Below are positions 1 through 6,461 of a DNA stretch of 8,023 bases, in pieces. Both the position numbers and the translations under genes were made by a program. The notes under the pieces are model-generated. The model saw only the letters and a list, made by a program, of their open reading frames with translations. It had not been told where the DNA came from and searched no databases. Location of the stretch: contig CAMBAQ010000084.1 of assembly GCA_945863785.1 (NCBI GenBank), positions 1-8,023 on the forward strand, given 5' to 3'. How positions within the stretch are numbered: position 1 is the stretch's first letter; every line of letters starts with the position of its first letter. This DNA comes from Chthoniobacter flavus. GTDB taxonomy: Bacteria > Verrucomicrobiota > Verrucomicrobiia > Chthoniobacterales > Terrimicrobiaceae.

Positions 1-698
1 TCCAGTGGCACGTTGCAGAAGAGAGCGAGTTTTTCACGCACTTCCTTAATGAGCGGCATTTCTGTACGGCAAATGAGAACTTGGGGTTGCAAGCCGATTT
101 CACGAAGCTTGGCGATGCTTTGCTGCGTGGGCTTGGTCTTCAACTCTCCAGCGGCCTTGATGAAAGGCACCAACGTCACATGCATGATGATCGCGTTTTC
201 CGAACCGACTTCCAAGATGAACTGACGAATCGCCTCTAGGAATGGGAGCCCCTCGATATCGCCTGTGGTGCCGCCGATTTCCGTAATGAGGATGTCGCCA
301 CCCGAGTTCTCGCCCACCTCACGGATGCGCGCCTTGATTTCATCAGTGACGTGCGGGATCACCTGCACGGTCTTACCGAGATAGTCGCCACGGCGTTCCT
401 TAGCCAGAACGGTCTCATAGACTTGACCGCTGGTGAGGTTGTTCGAGCGGGTGAGGACGCAGTTTGTGAAGCGCTCATAGTGTCCCAGATCGAGATCGGT
501 CTCCGCTCCGTCGGCCAAAACATAGACCTCACCATGCTGAAAAGGATTCATCGTGCCGGGATCGACATTGAGGTAGGGGTCGAGCTTTTGAAGAACCACC
601 TTCAATCCACGCCGCTCCAGCAAAGTCCCCAGAGAGGCTGCCGCGAGCCCTTTGCCGAGTGAACTCACCACTCCGCCCGTTACAAAAATGTATTTCAT
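1..698 (-). CDS. pyrG: CTP synthase, N-terminal part (partial at window edge)
   Basis: CTP synthase makes CTP from UTP, ATP and glutamine in the cytoplasm, the last step of de novo pyrimidine nucleotide synthesis. About 232 residues of the usual ~540 are present, starting at the ATG at 698-696. They cover most of the N-terminal synthetase (amidoligase) domain; the C-terminal glutaminase domain lies beyond the left edge. The start MKYIFVTGGVVSSLGKG is the family's P-loop-like nucleotide-binding segment, with the lysine at residue 16. Other family motifs follow in order: LDPYLNVDPGTMNPFQHGEV, DGAETDLDLGHYERF, KERRGDYLGKTVQVIPH, EIGGTTGDIE, LPFLEAIRQF, GELKTKPTQQS and LICR. The acidic residues of the DLDLGHYERF and EIGG motifs match the magnesium ligands known in Escherichia coli PyrG. 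No frameshift or missing motif was seen. No Shine-Dalgarno precedes the start. The gene diverges from mntR across a 118-bp gap. Confidence 0.97.
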   Translation of the reverse strand, partial: MKYIFVTGGVVSSLGKGLAAASLGTLLERRGLKVVLQKLDPYLNVDPGTMNPFQHGEVYVLADGAETDLDLGHYERFTNCVLTRSNNLTSGQVYETVLAKERRGDYLGKTVQVIPHVTDEIKARIREVGENSGGDILITEIGGTTGDIEGLPFLEAIRQFILEVGSENAIIMHVTLVPFIKAAGELKTKPTQQSIAKLREIGLQPQVLICRTEMPLIKEVREKLALFCNVPL

Positions 699-800
699 GT
701 GGAAGCATAGTAAGGAGTGCTACGAGAAAAATCCAGCCTCCCGATTTCCAATCCGCAATGAAGTCCCACGGGAAACAATGACTGACAATTCCAAGCCCTC

Positions 801-815
801 GGGTTAGTTTAATCC
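801..815. promoter_or_regulatory. Imperfect palindrome before mntR, possible metalloregulator operator
   Basis: The 15 bases GGGTTAGTTTAATCC end one base before the mntR start codon. The arms GGxTTA and TAAxCC pair at five of six positions around a 3-base centre. The left half, GGTTAG, is the same as the half-site of the known DtxR/IdeR box of actinobacteria, though the right half fits less well. An operator here would let the regulator repress its own operon. The site also contains TTTAAT (808-813), a -10-like hexamer only 3 bases from the ATG. Palindromes this imperfect arise by chance, and this does not match the Bacillus MntR box. Confidence 0.28.
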
Positions 816-816
816 A

Positions 817-1257
817 ATGGCCGGCAAAACTGCGCCCTCGACGCTAGGAACAACTTCCGCGATTGAGGATTACCTTGAGCGAATAATGGAATTAATGGAC
901 GAAAAAGGCTACGCCCGCGTGGTTGATATCGCCGCTCGCCTCGGTATTTCCCAAGCCAGCGTGACCAATATGGTCCAGAAACTCGATGCCGAGGGCCTCA
1001 TCAAATACGAAAAATACCGCGGCCTCGTTCTTACTCCATCTGGGTTGAGTGTTGCCCAAACGATCGCCCGCCGCCATGAACTACTGGAGGAGTTTTTCAC
1101 CCTTTTGGGAGTCACCCCTAGCGTCATCGCCCATGATGTCGAGGGTATGGAGCACCACATCAGCCCGGAAACCCTCGAAGCCATCCAGCGCCTCACAGAG
1201 TATCTCCACTCGAATCCCAACGTCGCCTCGATCATCCAAAAACCCACAGCAGAATGA
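817..1257 (+). CDS. mntR: Manganese-type metalloregulator MntR (DtxR family)
   Basis: Cytoplasmic metal-sensing transcription factor of the DtxR/MntR family. In relatives, Mn(II) binding switches on DNA binding and represses manganese uptake genes. The 146 residues are close to the 142 of Bacillus subtilis MntR, and the proteins align with a constant offset of 10. All six B. subtilis metal ligands are kept: D18, E21, H87, E109, E112 and H113 (B. subtilis D8, E11, H77, E99, E102, H103). The winged helix-turn-helix covers about residues 34-73 (VDIAARLGISQASVTNMVQK, then YEKYRGLVLTPSG). Residues 85-146 form the helical dimerisation domain. There is no SH3-like third domain, so this is the short MntR type and not an IdeR/DtxR iron regulator. 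An upstream in-frame ATG at 778 is cut off by a stop after nine codons, so 817 is the start. No mntH or mntABC transporter gene is in view; the downstream neighbours are a lipoprotein and a U32 protein. Confidence 0.93.
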   Translation: MAGKTAPSTLGTTSAIEDYLERIMELMDEKGYARVVDIAARLGISQASVTNMVQKLDAEGLIKYEKYRGLVLTPSGLSVAQTIARRHELLEEFFTLLGVTPSVIAHDVEGMEHHISPETLEAIQRLTEYLHSNPNVASIIQKPTAE

Positions 1258-1289
1258 CCTCTTTTTTTCTGCAACAGGCTCACACTCCA

Positions 1290-1769
1290 ATGAACTTCGT
1301 CCGGCTAACCCAAGCTCTTGCTGCTACATTCGCTCTCATCTTTTTGAATGCGTGCCAAACAGTCGACCCAGACGCCCCAGCGCGCGCCGCAATGAATGCC
1401 GCGATCCTCGCTGAGAAGCCCGGAGACTACTTCATCGGTCGCCGCATGTATAAGACCGATTACAAGATGTGGGGATGGATCCGCGAACCCGGCAAGCCCT
1501 GGACTACGGCGCGTCTGGTGATGCTAAATGAGCAGAAGAAACTCGCTCCCGATCGCACTCAGGGAAAAATCGGTCTCGATAACAACTTCATCTACCGCCT
1601 CAATGGAAAGTTCAACGGGGATACGGTCTATGAACCCGCCAGCGATCGTTTTTATCCTGAATTTGTCCTCGAAGGCTACGAACTCATCAGTACGAAACCG
1701 GAACCCATTTATGTGACCAACGATCAGGAAAAACCGGATATCCGGATTATCCTGAAACCGGTCCACTAG
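1290..1769 (+). CDS. Uncharacterised small lipoprotein
   Basis: A 159-residue protein that I cannot assign to a named family. The N-terminus is a lipoprotein signal peptide: a short n-region with an arginine (MNFVR), a hydrophobic stretch, then the lipobox LNAC with the lipidated cysteine at residue 22. The mature part is hydrophilic and rich in aromatic residues, with motifs GDYFIGRRMYKTDYKMWGW, IREPGKPW, DNNFIYRLNGKF and YEPASDRFYPEFVLEGYEL. I take these to be a compact, mostly beta domain in the periplasm or at the outer membrane (inference). I recall similar lipoproteins from Verrucomicrobiota but know no function. An alternative start at 1254 overlaps the mntR stop codon as ATGA, which would allow translational coupling, but it would give an unusually long 33-residue stretch before the lipidated cysteine. 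I prefer 1290 for that reason. The stop is 12 bp before the U32 gene, so these genes are probably co-transcribed. Confidence 0.8.
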   Translation: MNFVRLTQALAATFALIFLNACQTVDPDAPARAAMNAAILAEKPGDYFIGRRMYKTDYKMWGWIREPGKPWTTARLVMLNEQKKLAPDRTQGKIGLDNNFIYRLNGKFNGDTVYEPASDRFYPEFVLEGYELISTKPEPIYVTNDQEKPDIRIILKPVH

Positions 1770-1781
1770 CCACGCAATCGC

Positions 1782-4211
1782 ATGACCGAAGAGACAAAAA
1801 TGAACACGCCGCTCGAGCCGGAGTTGCTCTCCCCGGCGGGCGATTGGGATTGCCTGCGTGCCGCCGTGGCCAATGGCGCGGATGCTGTTTTTTTCGGCCT
1901 CACCCGCTTCAATGCACGCATGCGAGCGGATAATTTCCGCGACGAGGAATTACCCGAAATCGTCGCCTTTCTCCACAATCACGGCGTCAAAGCCTATGTG
2001 ACTTTGAATGTCCTGATCTTCACGGACGAACTGCCTGATGCCGTCGCCGAGCTTCAGTCCCTGCATGATGCCGGAGTCGATGCGGTGATCATTCAAGATG
2101 TCGGGCTCGCCGAGATTTCACGCCGGATGTTTCCTGACCTGCGCGTGCATGCCTCGACTCAGATGACGATCACTTCGCCGGAAGGCGTTCGTTTTGCGGC
2201 CGGACTTGGCGTCAAGCAAGTCGTCCTCGCTCGCGAGTTGTCACTCCGGGAACTGGAAAAATTTCCACCACTCCTGCCTTTGGAGATGTTTGTTCATGGG
2301 GCGCTTTGCGTGGCCTATTCCGGCCAATGCCTCACCAGCGAGGCCCTCGGTCGCCGAAGTGCAAACCGCGGCGAGTGCGCTCAAGCCTGCAGAATGCCAT
2401 ACCAACTCCTTGTGGATGGCGTCCTGCGCGATCTCGGCGACAAACGCTACCTTCTTTCTCCGCAAGATCTCGCGGCCGTGAACGAGATCCCCGCCCTCAT
2501 CGAACGCGGAGTCTGCTCCTTTAAAATCGAGGGACGATTGAAGTCCCCGGAATACGTGGCTGCAGTCACTTCCGTTTATCGAAAGACGATTGATGCGGCG
2601 ATGAATGGGTGCTTTGAAAAAGCCGCTCCGGAAGATTGGTATCGCCTCGAAATGACATTTTCGCGGGGGCTATACCAAGGCTGGATGCATGGCGTGAACC
2701 ATCAGGAACTCGTCGGCGCCCGCTTTGGAAAAAAACGTGGCGCCTTCGTTGGGCTCGTCTCCACTTGCACTCACAACCATGTGGAAATGGAATCCTGCGC
2801 GGTTCCACTCAAGGCGGGAGATGGCATTGTTTTTGATACTGGCGGAAATACTGAGCACGAGCAGGGCGGACGGCTCTTCCAAGTTTCAGGCAACAGACTT
2901 TCTTTTGAACACGGGAAGATTCACTTCTCCAAAATTCCACGCGGATCCCGCGTTTGGAAAACAAGCGATCCCTCACTCGACCGCGCGTTGCGACAGACAT
3001 TTTCCGGCCATCTAGAAGCCCGCACCAACCGTCTCAAGCCCCTCGACATCTCAGTGGGAGGCCGGGTGGGCGAACCGCTTTTGATCGACTGCCAAGGCCA
3101 TCGCATTCTTTCCCGCGTTCCTCTGGAGGGCGCCCGCACTCGCCCGCTTTGCGAGCTCACTCTTGGAATGCAACTCGGCAAACTCGGCGGAACTCCGTTT
3201 CTTTTGGGATCGCTTGACGTCGATCTTCCAGAAGCCGTCATACTGCCGATCGCCGAGTTGAACCGTATGCGCCGCGAACTCGTCGCCAAGCTGACGCCCC
3301 CCCCACGGCAAACAGCACCCCAAGCCTCGCTCGATTCGATCCTTCCCTCATTTGTGGCTCCGACCGCCGCAGCCCCGAAACTCACTGTTCTCGTCCGCTC
3401 CGAGGAGCAACTCCTGGCGGCGCTTGAAGAGGGAGTCGAGGAGATCCTCGTCGATTATGAAGACATCCGCCGCTACAAAGAGGCCGTGGCTCAGGCGCGG
3501 GCTCACGGAAACGCTCAAATCCTCCTCGCCACCCCGCGTATCCAAAAGGCCGGTGAAGAAGGTTTTTTCAAACTCATCGCAAATGCCAATCCCGACGGCG
3601 TATTGATCCGCAACATCGGCGGGATTGCTCATTTTTCTGATAGCCCGCTTCGCCTCATCGGAGATTTCTCTCTTAATGTCGCGAATCCCGCGACAGCCTC
3701 CGTTTTCATGGCCCGTGGCTTGGAGCGACTGACACTCTCCCACGATCTCAATGCGTCTCAAATCCTCGCGATTCTTAAGCAGGCTCCGAGCGATTGGTTT
3801 GAGCTCACGATCCATCACCACATGCCCATGTTTCACATGGAGCATTGCGTCTTCGCCGCGTTTCTTTCGAACGGGACGGACCACACCAACTGCGGACGCC
3901 CATGCGAGAAGCATCGCGTGCACTTGAAGGATCGAGTCGGTGTGGAGCACCCCCTCCGAGCGGACGTCGGATGTCGCAACACACTTTTCCACGCCACAGC
4001 GCAAACCGGAGCTGCCTTTTTCGACGACTTCCTTCAAGCGGGCTTACGGAAATTCCGAGTCGAGTTGCTCGAGGAAAGCGCTCAGGAAACAAAGCTCGTC
4101 ATCCAAGCCTACCGTGATCTTCTCTCCGCGCGCAAAAGCGGCAAGAGCCTCTATCGGGAACTCCACGCGAGCAGCCAAGTCGGCGTCACCAGCGGCACCT
4201 ACTCAGGATAG
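1782..4211 (+). CDS. Long U32 family protein, RlhA-like (probable 23S rRNA C2501 hydroxylase)
   Basis: An 809-residue protein of peptidase family U32. Most characterised relatives are not proteases but RNA- or quinone-hydroxylation factors such as RlhA, TrhP and UbiU/UbiV. The long form with an inserted DUF3656 resembles RlhA, which forms 5-hydroxycytidine at 23S rRNA position 2501 in Escherichia coli. The U32 domain spans about residues 13-300 and begins ELLSPAGDWDCLRAAVANGA. Residues 168-186 nearly match the U32 signature, and C176, C183, C199 and C203 are the four cysteines expected to bind an iron-sulfur cluster. KIEGRLKSPEYVA follows near residue 250. A DUF3656-like region (about 395-500) ends ELNRMRREL. 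A C-terminal region (about 525-800) holds a second set, C689, C704, C708 and C731, around HHHMPMFHMEHC and LKDRVGVEHP, as in other long U32 proteins. An in-frame ATG at 1800, after a weak GAAGAG, is an equally possible start. Exact substrate is inferred; the family call is firm. Confidence 0.92.
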   Translation: MTEETKMNTPLEPELLSPAGDWDCLRAAVANGADAVFFGLTRFNARMRADNFRDEELPEIVAFLHNHGVKAYVTLNVLIFTDELPDAVAELQSLHDAGVDAVIIQDVGLAEISRRMFPDLRVHASTQMTITSPEGVRFAAGLGVKQVVLARELSLRELEKFPPLLPLEMFVHGALCVAYSGQCLTSEALGRRSANRGECAQACRMPYQLLVDGVLRDLGDKRYLLSPQDLAAVNEIPALIERGVCSFKIEGRLKSPEYVAAVTSVYRKTIDAAMNGCFEKAAPEDWYRLEMTFSRGLYQGWMHGVNHQELVGARFGKKRGAFVGLVSTCTHNHVEMESCAVPLKAGDGIVFDTGGNTEHEQGGRLFQVSGNRLSFEHGKIHFSKIPRGSRVWKTSDPSLDRALRQTFSGHLEARTNRLKPLDISVGGRVGEPLLIDCQGHRILSRVPLEGARTRPLCELTLGMQLGKLGGTPFLLGSLDVDLPEAVILPIAELNRMRRELVAKLTPPPRQTAPQASLDSILPSFVAPTAAAPKLTVLVRSEEQLLAALEEGVEEILVDYEDIRRYKEAVAQARAHGNAQILLATPRIQKAGEEGFFKLIANANPDGVLIRNIGGIAHFSDSPLRLIGDFSLNVANPATASVFMARGLERLTLSHDLNASQILAILKQAPSDWFELTIHHHMPMFHMEHCVFAAFLSNGTDHTNCGRPCEKHRVHLKDRVGVEHPLRADVGCRNTLFHATAQTGAAFFDDFLQAGLRKFRVELLEESAQETKLVIQAYRDLLSARKSGKSLYRELHASSQVGVTSGTYSG

Positions 4212-4223
4212 CGAAGCTATTCT
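4205..4223. terminator. Hairpin spanning the two convergent stop codons
   Basis: Bases 4205-4212 pair with 4216-4223 to give an 8-bp stem, seven Watson-Crick pairs plus one G-T wobble, closed by a GAA triloop. It contains the U32 gene's TAG (4209-4211) and touches the regulator's TGA (4223-4225, minus strand). Its place between convergent genes fits a shared bidirectional terminator. The stem is AT-rich (core ATAGC/GCTAT) and there is only a loose T-rich stretch after it on the plus strand and none on the minus strand, so an intrinsic terminator is not certain. Confidence 0.35.
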
Positions 4224-5650
4224 CAGTTGAGAGTTTGTTCTTCCGTCTCTTGCACTCGGTATTCGGCCAGCTTGTTTCGCAGCGTACGAATGCTGATCTG
4301 GAGGAGTTCGGCCGCATGCGTTCGGTTGCCGTCCGTTTTCTTTAAAGCTTCGAGGATAGCCTGCTTTTCCATCTCGTGGAGTGGGATCACCGCGCCATTG
4401 GTGGACGGAACGGGAACAGATTGCGCAACGGGCGACTCATCGGACGCCTTCGCGACAACTGGAGGAGCAGATGAGGCGGGAGCGGGCGGAGCCACAAGCC
4501 CCATCAATTCGGCGCTGATTGGCACATTCTCTTCCGCGAGAATAGCGGCGCGCTCAACGACATTCTGCAACTCGCGCACATTTCCGGGCCAGTGGTGAGC
4601 CAGGAGCCCCCTCATAGCGCTCTCAGAAAAACCACAACTTTTCAACCCATGCTCCTTCGCGAAACGCTCCAGAAAGTGATTCGCTAACAATTCAACATCA
4701 CCCACGCGCTCCCTCAAGGGCGGAACGCTGAGCGGAAAAACATTCAAGCGATAGTAAAGATCCTCGCGGAATTCGCCTTTGGCGACGGCTTTTAATAGAT
4801 CGCGGTTCGTTGTGGCCAGCACACGAACATCCACTTTGATCGTCTTGTTGCCCCCCACCCTCTCGAACTCGCGCTCTTGGAGCACTCGCAAGAGTTTGGC
4901 CTGGAGACCGAGGGAAATCTCGCTCACCTCATCCAGCAGGATCGTTCCCCCATCAGCCAACTCGAATCGCCCGTCTCGCTGGTCGGTCGCACCAGTGAAC
5001 GAACCTTTTTCGTGTCCAAAAAACTCACTCTCGATGAGGGCTTCGGAAATGGCCGCGCAGTTCACCTTGATGAACGGTTTGTTGCTGCGATTGCTATTGA
5101 GAAAAATTTCGTTGGCAACGAGTTCTTTGCCGGTTCCATTTTCACCACAGATCATCACCGTGGCATTCGTTCGCCCGACTCGGTGGATCAAATCGCGAAG
5201 CTGAACGATGACCGGACTTTTGCCGATGATCTCGCGATTGGAAATACTCGCCCGATTAAGAAAATCGGTCACCTTTGCAGCGCGCTGGAATTCCGCAGCC
5301 TTCTTCAAAACCAGCTCAATCTGCATTTTTGAGAATGGCTTTTGAACGTAATCAAACGCCCCCGAGCGCATGCACTCGACCACCGTCTCGACCGACCCAT
5401 TTGCCGTGATCATGACCACGAGGGGTTTGTCCTCCAGATGGGATACCTTCTCGATAAAAAGCTTCCCGTTGCCATCCGGAAGCTCCATGTCCAAGAAAAC
5501 AAGGTCGAAATGACCCGACGCAAACCGCTTTTCTGCTTCAGCCAATGAGGCTGCCGTGGATACAGCATAACGCTTTCCGCGGAGCTGTTCCTCGAGGGTT
5601 TTTCTGATTATTGGGGTGTCATCGACTACCAGTATGCGGTCTAGCGCCAT
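4223..5650 (-). CDS. NtrC-family sigma-54-dependent response regulator
   Basis: A 475-residue cytoplasmic activator with the classic three-domain NtrC layout. A sensor kinase phosphorylates the receiver, and the AAA+ ATPase then remodels sigma-54 RNA polymerase at -24/-12 promoters. Receiver domain, residues 4-118: acidic pocket D10-D11, phosphoacceptor D54 (VFLDMELPDG), T82 and K104 all present. AAA+ domain, about 140-375: Walker A GENGTGKE at 169-176, the sigma-54 contact loop GSFTGA at 216-221 (a common variant of GAFTGA), Walker B LLDE ending at E241, and HHWPGNVRELQNVVERA. A proline/alanine-rich linker (about 385-420) leads to a Fis-type helix-turn-helix (about 441-465, DGNRTHAAELLQISIRTLRN). 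The frame stays open to an ATG at 5713, but the receiver fold begins only at MALDRILVVDD and a good promoter lies at 5668-5697, inside that extension, so 5650 is preferred. No partner kinase is in the window, so the signal and target genes are unknown. Confidence 0.94.
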   Translation of the reverse strand: MALDRILVVDDTPIIRKTLEEQLRGKRYAVSTAASLAEAEKRFASGHFDLVFLDMELPDGNGKLFIEKVSHLEDKPLVVMITANGSVETVVECMRSGAFDYVQKPFSKMQIELVLKKAAEFQRAAKVTDFLNRASISNREIIGKSPVIVQLRDLIHRVGRTNATVMICGENGTGKELVANEIFLNSNRSNKPFIKVNCAAISEALIESEFFGHEKGSFTGATDQRDGRFELADGGTILLDEVSEISLGLQAKLLRVLQEREFERVGGNKTIKVDVRVLATTNRDLLKAVAKGEFREDLYYRLNVFPLSVPPLRERVGDVELLANHFLERFAKEHGLKSCGFSESAMRGLLAHHWPGNVRELQNVVERAAILAEENVPISAELMGLVAPPAPASSAPPVVAKASDESPVAQSVPVPSTNGAVIPLHEMEKQAILEALKKTDGNRTHAAELLQISIRTLRNKLAEYRVQETEEQTLN

Positions 5651-5667
5651 TAAGTATAAGTCCCACC

Positions 5668-5697
5668 ATGATACGTGGCCCTTTTGCGTATTGCCAA
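5668..5697 (-). promoter_or_regulatory. Sigma-70-like promoter for the response regulator gene
   Basis: Read on the minus strand, TTGGCA (5697-5692) and TATCAT (5673-5668) each match the -35 and -10 consensus at five of six positions, with an 18-bp spacer. Transcription would start near 5661, leaving a leader of only about 11 bases before the ATG at 5650. This placement excludes the longer reading frame that begins at 5713. Confidence 0.42.
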
Positions 5698-5744
5698 TAA
5701 AAGTTTGCACCATCGATCGGCGCGGATCCCCATTTAGCCAGAAC

Positions 5745-5782
5745 TTGACAGAGACAAGCGAATCCAGTGTTGATACTATATT
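5745..5782 (+). promoter_or_regulatory. Possible promoter for the 5786 gene
   Basis: A perfect -35 hexamer TTGACA lies at 5745-5750. The only -10-like sequences downstream are GATACT (5772-5777, spacer 21) and TATATT (5777-5782, spacer 26), both too far for a normal sigma-70 promoter. If GATACT is used, the transcript would start almost at the ATG and be close to leaderless. Confidence 0.22.
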
Positions 5783-5785
5783 CCT

Positions 5786-6457
5786 ATGAAGTTAACCTCG
5801 TTTGGATTTGTCGCCATTGCGGAAAATTTTTTAAAGGACGCGCTGTCCGCCCCCCCTTCCACAGGTGGCAAGTGGAGCCTGAAGCGATTCACGAACTTCG
5901 TCGAAAACTCCAGCTCTCTTCAAGTACTCCTCACTTCCGATAGTGGCACTCAGAAGACGAGCGCCCTTGTGCACTCCCGTATGACGGGTGCCGCCCGAGA
6001 GTCTTCCATTCAAGGTTGGATCCAATACGGTGACGAAGATACCCGCGAACCCTTCGTGATCAAAGCCACCGACCTCAACCGCGCAGAAGAGGAAATCTTT
6101 GAGATCGTCGATCAACTCGTCGTCAAAATTCCCGAGGCCGAAAAGCCCACATATCAATCTACCCCGAAGCCGACACCTAGCTCCGGATTTGCTCCGCTCA
6201 TTCCGGAAATTCAAAACGCCCAAGGCGCTTCCTCGGCGGAGGAACCTTTCGATCCCGCCAAACTCATCGAGCAAATGAACGCCGAGGCGGCAACAAAAGA
6301 GGAACCGGCACCAGGCCTCCTCCTTTCCCCCGAGATAGACGAACCGGCATCAGGCCCCCTGCTTTCCCCTGAGATAGACGAACCCCAAGAAGAAGCTCCT
6401 GCCGAAGCCACGAAAGCAGCCAAAGCCGTCAAGGGATCCAAAAAAACTCCGAAGTAA
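5786..6457 (+). CDS. Unrecognised protein with repeat-containing acidic/proline-rich tail
   Basis: A 223-residue protein that I do not recognise. Residues 1-115 look like a folded domain: amphipathic helices at the start (FVAIAENFLKDAL), then KWSLKRFTNFVENSSSLQVL, a likely beta-strand stretch (SALVHSR, SIQGWIQYG, EPFVIKATDL) and a helix EEEIFEIVDQLVVKI. Residues 116-223 are low complexity, rich in proline, glutamate and alanine, and probably disordered. They include two copies of a 13-residue unit (EPAPGLLLSPEID, EPASGPLLSPEID) and end in a lysine-rich basic tail (KAAKAVKGSKKTPK). There is no signal peptide or membrane segment, so a cytoplasmic location is likely. The gene diverges from the sigma-54 regulator over 135 bp, which may only be chance. 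The start has no Shine-Dalgarno. Codon use resembles that of the neighbours, which supports a real gene. Confidence 0.78.
   Translation: MKLTSFGFVAIAENFLKDALSAPPSTGGKWSLKRFTNFVENSSSLQVLLTSDSGTQKTSALVHSRMTGAARESSIQGWIQYGDEDTREPFVIKATDLNRAEEEIFEIVDQLVVKIPEAEKPTYQSTPKPTPSSGFAPLIPEIQNAQGASSAEEPFDPAKLIEQMNAEAATKEEPAPGLLLSPEIDEPASGPLLSPEIDEPQEEAPAEATKAAKAVKGSKKTPK
6302..6379 (+). repeat. 39-nt in-frame tandem duplication
   Basis: Two adjacent 39-base units, 6302-6340 and 6341-6379, differ at four positions (35 of 39 identical). Two differences are silent (CTC/CTG, CCC/CCT) and two change the protein (P to S, L to P). A partial third copy, GAACC, follows. The unit is a multiple of three, so copy number can vary without breaking the frame. 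Confidence 0.92.
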
Positions 6458-6461
6458 AATA

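Noticed and set aside
13..662. Two plus-strand open frames (13-225 and 351-662) at the left edge
   Set aside because: Both lie antisense to pyrG, whose minus-strand translation matches the CTP synthase family throughout. The plus-strand peptides have no family features.
1254..1289. A longer lipoprotein start overlapping the mntR stop as ATGA
   Set aside because: It would place 33 residues before the lipidated cysteine. The start at 1290 gives a normal lipoprotein signal. Not fully excluded, since coupling by ATGA is possible.
3348..4037. A 229-codon minus-strand open frame inside the U32 gene
   Set aside because: It is fully covered by the well-supported U32 reading frame, including its cysteine motifs. 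Long antisense frames are expected in GC-rich codon patterns.
5685..5700. TTGGCAATACGCAAAA (minus strand) as a sigma-54 promoter
   Set aside because: The GG and GC elements are too close together (8 bases between first positions where sigma-54 needs 12).
5651..5713. N-terminal extension of the response regulator to the ATG at 5713
   Set aside because: The extra 21 residues precede the receiver fold, have no family counterpart, and overlap a good -35/-10 pair.
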